Of a DNA stretch of 16,170 nucleotides, positions 13,614 to 16,170 are shown piece after piece; position 1 is the stretch's first letter, and the number at the start of each line of letters is the position of its first letter. The position numbers and the translations under genes were made by a program. The stretch is from positions 1 through 16,170 of the forward strand of contig JAHFIO010000007.1 of the NCBI GenBank assembly GCA_023246325.1. The letters are read 5' to 3'. Under the pieces are notes generated by a model. It was not told the DNA's origin. It saw only the letters and a list, made by a program, of their open reading frames with translations, and did not search any database. This DNA comes from Candidatus Uhrbacteria bacterium (GTDB taxonomy: Bacteria; Patescibacteriota; Patescibacteriia; 2-12-FULL-60-25).

Positions 13614-16170
13614 CTACATATGTGCCTGAAGCGATGCCACCTTCGCCTGTGCGTCATCATATTTTTTTTGCATATCGGCACGAATTTTTTCTGGTGCCTT
13701 GGACATGAAGTCGGTATTTTGAAGTTTTGTTTGGAGTGAAGCGCAATACGCCTCCGCATCCTGCAATTCTTTGGCAAGTTTTTCTTTTTCTTTTACAATG
13801 TCTATAGTTTTTTCAATTATCATACCGATACGTATACGACCCGACTGGGTTATAATGCATTCCACGGGAAGAGATGTGGCACACGTTATATGCGATGCAC
13901 GTGAAAGATGTTGAATGATATGTACTTGTGATTCAACTATTGTTCGCACTGTGTCATCACATACAAGTGTAAACTCAACCAATTGTTTTGGTTCAATTTT
14001 TTGTTCAGCACGAAGTCTGCGCATATCAGTTATGAGTGTTCGAATGATTTCAAAATCGTCAGCAGGATTCGTTCTTTGAGAAATGGGCCACTCCGCTACT
14101 ATTAATTTCCCTGGAAATTTTGCCAAACCCCAAACATATTCTGTTACAAATGGCATAAAGGGATGCCATAAAATGAGAATTGTTTTTAATATATTTTGCA
14201 AAATGAGTTCTTTACCTTTTTCTATTTTTGCAATTTCAAGATACCAGTCAGCGAGGTCATTCCATGTAAAATCTCGAAGTTCTTCTCCAGCGGATGAGAA
14301 ATCATATGTAGAAAGTTTTTTGGTAACAGATTGTGTAATGAAAGAAAGACGAGAAAGAATCCACGTATCAGCCAAGGTATTCTCTTTTTCCTCATGTTTC
14401 ATATCAGGTGCAGATATAAGAATATACCTCGAAATATTCCAAAGTTTATTGGTGAAATTACGAAATCCAGCTATTTTTTCTTCAGATAATTTTACATCCT
14501 GCCCTGGAGTACCGCCCAATAATAAAGATAATCGAACCGCATCCGTCCCATATTTTGGAATCAAATCTAAAGGATCTAAAATATTCCCTAAAGACTTTGA
14601 CATTTTTCTTCCCTGCTCATCGCGTACAAGCCCGTGTAAATATACATGTCGAAATGGTACTTCGCCCAAAACATATGAAGACATTAAAATCATACGTGCC
14701 ACCCAAAAAAATAAAATATCATAACCGGTTTCAAGTACTGCAGTTGGATGATAATCTCGATGCTCTTCCCACATTTTTTTGTTTGGCCAACCTAATGCAG
14801 AAAACGTCCACATGCCAGAAGAAAACCAGGTATCAAGCGTATCCGTATCCTGCACCCAATCAGCGCCAGGTGAAATATCAGAAACGCGCATTTCCTGCGC
14901 ATCACCTTCACCGCGATACCATACAGGTACACGATGCCCAAACCAAATTTGTCGGGAAATGCACCAATCACGTAAATTATTAATCCAATTAAAATAAATT
15001 TTATCAAAGCGATCAGGAATAATTTTTACATCTCCACTTTCTACGGCATGAATCATTAATTTTTTTAATGTCACTTTTTTTCCATCTTTCAAAAATTCTT
15101 TGTTCACACGTACGAACCATTGTTTCATCGGTAATTGTTCAACGATTGCTCCCCCACGTTCTGCAATGGGTAATTGTTGTGTCACTTCTTCCTTTTTCTG
15201 CAGAATATGATCTGCGTCTAGAGATGCGATTATTTTTTTACGAGCATCTGGTATGGATAATCCTGCATAATCTGATCCTGCCGAATCAAGCATGCGAGCA
15301 TCAAAACCTATGACTTGGATGGTAGGTAAATCGTGACGAGCTGCAATGTCTGCATCTATCATCGAATGCGCAGGAGTAACACCAAGCGCACCCGTACCAA
15401 AAGTCGGATCCACGGCAGAATCAGCGATAATTTTAATCGATAACTTTTTTCCACAAAAAGTTGGTGTAAAAGTTTGACCTATATATTGCGTATATCGCGC
15501 GTCATCAGGATGCACGGCCACTGCTGTATCGCCAAACTTTGTTTCAGGGCGTGTCGTTGAAATAGCTATGGGGAAATTTTTATCATATGTGAACGTAATA
15601 AGTGATGCAGTTGTTTCTTTTGTGTTCACTTCATCATCAGAAAGGGTGGTTTGAAATTGCGGATCCCAATGTACTAAACGAAATCCACGTTCAATGATTC
15701 CATCATCAAACATCATTTTAAAAACTTCATACACAGCTGCATTACGATCCGCATCAAATGTATATCGTTCGCGCGACCAATCACAACTTGAACCCATTTT
15801 ACGAACCTGAGCATTAATGATGTTTTTTGACTGTTCAGCAAATTCAATAACTTTTTCAAGAAATTTTTCTCGCCCTAATTCTACACGTGGATTTTTTATT
15901 CCTTCATCTATAAGTTTTTTTTCTACACGCACTTGTGTTGCGATCGCCGCATGATCAGTACCCGGTATCCATACCGTTCGTTTTCCGCGAAGACGTTCGA
16001 AACGTATAAGCAGGTCTTCAATCGCGAGCATAACTGCATGACCCATATGCAAGGTCCCGGTTCGATTTGGGGGCGGCATCATAATACAATATGGCTCCCC
16101 CGCCTGATTTCGTTCGGGCAAAACATCCGGATTAAAAACACCAGACATTTCCCATGCTGAGTATATCGCA
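13614..16170 (-). CDS. valS: Valyl-tRNA synthetase, 5' end outside window
   Basis: The enzyme attaches valine to tRNA-Val and edits misacylated threonine. The class I motifs are HMGH (34-37, numbering from the Met at 16148) after MPPPNRTGTL, GTDHAAIATQ (63-72), the editing-domain segment TTRPETKFGDTAVAVHP (198-214), DWCISRQIWFGHRVPVWY (394-411) and KMSKS (515-519) followed by LGN. The C-terminus (about 780-844) is the ValRS coiled-coil arm. The first internal Met at 16148 is not the true start. The seven codons upstream stay open to base 16170 and read AIYSAWE, which continues into MSGVFNPD, matching the normal ValRS N-terminus around the iYxxWExSGxFxPD motif. The gene is therefore partial at the right edge. 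It ends at TAG 13614. Confidence 0.97.
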   Translation of the reverse strand, partial: AIYSAWEMSGVFNPDVLPERNQAGEPYCIMMPPPNRTGTLHMGHAVMLAIEDLLIRFERLRGKRTVWIPGTDHAAIATQVRVEKKLIDEGIKNPRVELGREKFLEKVIEFAEQSKNIINAQVRKMGSSCDWSRERYTFDADRNAAVYEVFKMMFDDGIIERGFRLVHWDPQFQTTLSDDEVNTKETTASLITFTYDKNFPIAISTTRPETKFGDTAVAVHPDDARYTQYIGQTFTPTFCGKKLSIKIIADSAVDPTFGTGALGVTPAHSMIDADIAARHDLPTIQVIGFDARMLDSAGSDYAGLSIPDARKKIIASLDADHILQKKEEVTQQLPIAERGGAIVEQLPMKQWFVRVNKEFLKDGKKVTLKKLMIHAVESGDVKIIPDRFDKIYFNWINNLRDWCISRQIWFGHRVPVWYRGEGDAQEMRVSDISPGADWVQDTDTLDTWFSSGMWTFSALGWPNKKMWEEHRDYHPTAVLETGYDILFFWVARMILMSSYVLGEVPFRHVYLHGLVRDEQGRKMSKSLGNILDPLDLIPKYGTDAVRLSLLLGGTPGQDVKLSEEKIAGFRNFTNKLWNISRYILISAPDMKHEEKENTLADTWILSRLSFITQSVTKKLSTYDFSSAGEELRDFTWNDLADWYLEIAKIEKGKELILQNILKTILILWHPFMPFVTEYVWGLAKFPGKLIVAEWPISQRTNPADDFEIIRTLITDMRRLRAEQKIEPKQLVEFTLVCDDTVRTIVESQVHIIQHLSRASHITCATSLPVECIITQSGRIRIGMIIEKTIDIVKEKEKLAKELQDAEAYCASLQTKLQNTDFMSKAPEKIRADMQKKYDDAQAKVASLQAHM

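Noticed and set aside
14083..14724. 213-codon plus-strand frame opposite valS
   Set aside because: It lies wholly inside the conserved valS coding region, has no RBS or promoter and no recognisable motif. The same reasoning removes the plus-strand frames opposite argS (7864-8406), tyrS (10245-10655) and the DAGK-like gene (6683-7060).
1..16170. CRISPR array, insertion sequence or rRNA
   Set aside because: No regularly spaced repeats, transposase motifs, terminal repeats of an insertion sequence or rRNA-like segments were seen on either strand.

Overview
The window reads as ordinary bacterial chromosome from a small-genome lineage, most likely a member of the Candidate Phyla Radiation (Patescibacteria). 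That placement is inference. It rests on moderate to low GC, very tight gene packing, a degenerate diacylglycerol-kinase-like protein beside a bactofilin, a YfiH/PgeF-type laccase-domain protein, a giant helical secreted or anchored protein of unknown family, and standard-code use of TGA as stop. Nothing visible is phage or transposon derived, and there is no CRISPR array. Almost all genes are on the minus strand.

Layout from left to right. (1) 1-332 is the 5' part of a minus-strand membrane protein that runs off the left edge. A palindrome fills the spacer of its likely promoter. (2) 424-4662 is a minus-strand, very AT-rich gene for a 1412-residue helical protein with an N-terminal membrane segment and a cysteine-containing C-terminal module. 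(3) 4663-6240 is an unusual island. It holds a structured GCGAGC-rich spacer, tRNA-Val(UAC) with its terminator, and a lone plus-strand gene (5021-5986) with its own consensus promoter and strong terminator. That gene shows a possible PD-(D/E)XK nuclease signature. The island ends in a 126-base nested inverted repeat that abuts the tRNA-Leu 3' end. (4) 10702-6238 is a compact minus-strand operon in the order tyrS, argS, a 36-residue single-pass membrane protein, bactofilin, DAGK-like protein, tRNA-Leu(GAG), then the long hairpin as terminator. The neighbouring reading frames in it overlap or lie within 10 bases. (5) 10776-12575 is an ABC exporter half-transporter with its own promoter, an operator-like palindrome and a terminator. 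(6) 12672-13553 is the laccase-domain protein. Its terminator hairpin overlaps the end of the coding sequence. (7) 13614 to the right edge is valS, which is still open at base 16170.

The recognised functions are translation (three aminoacyl-tRNA synthetases, two tRNAs), cell-envelope or cytoskeletal structure (bactofilin, small membrane protein), lipid-kinase-like biochemistry, export and purine metabolism. The least explained parts are the giant protein, the stand-alone plus-strand gene, and the two structured DNA elements on either side of that gene.
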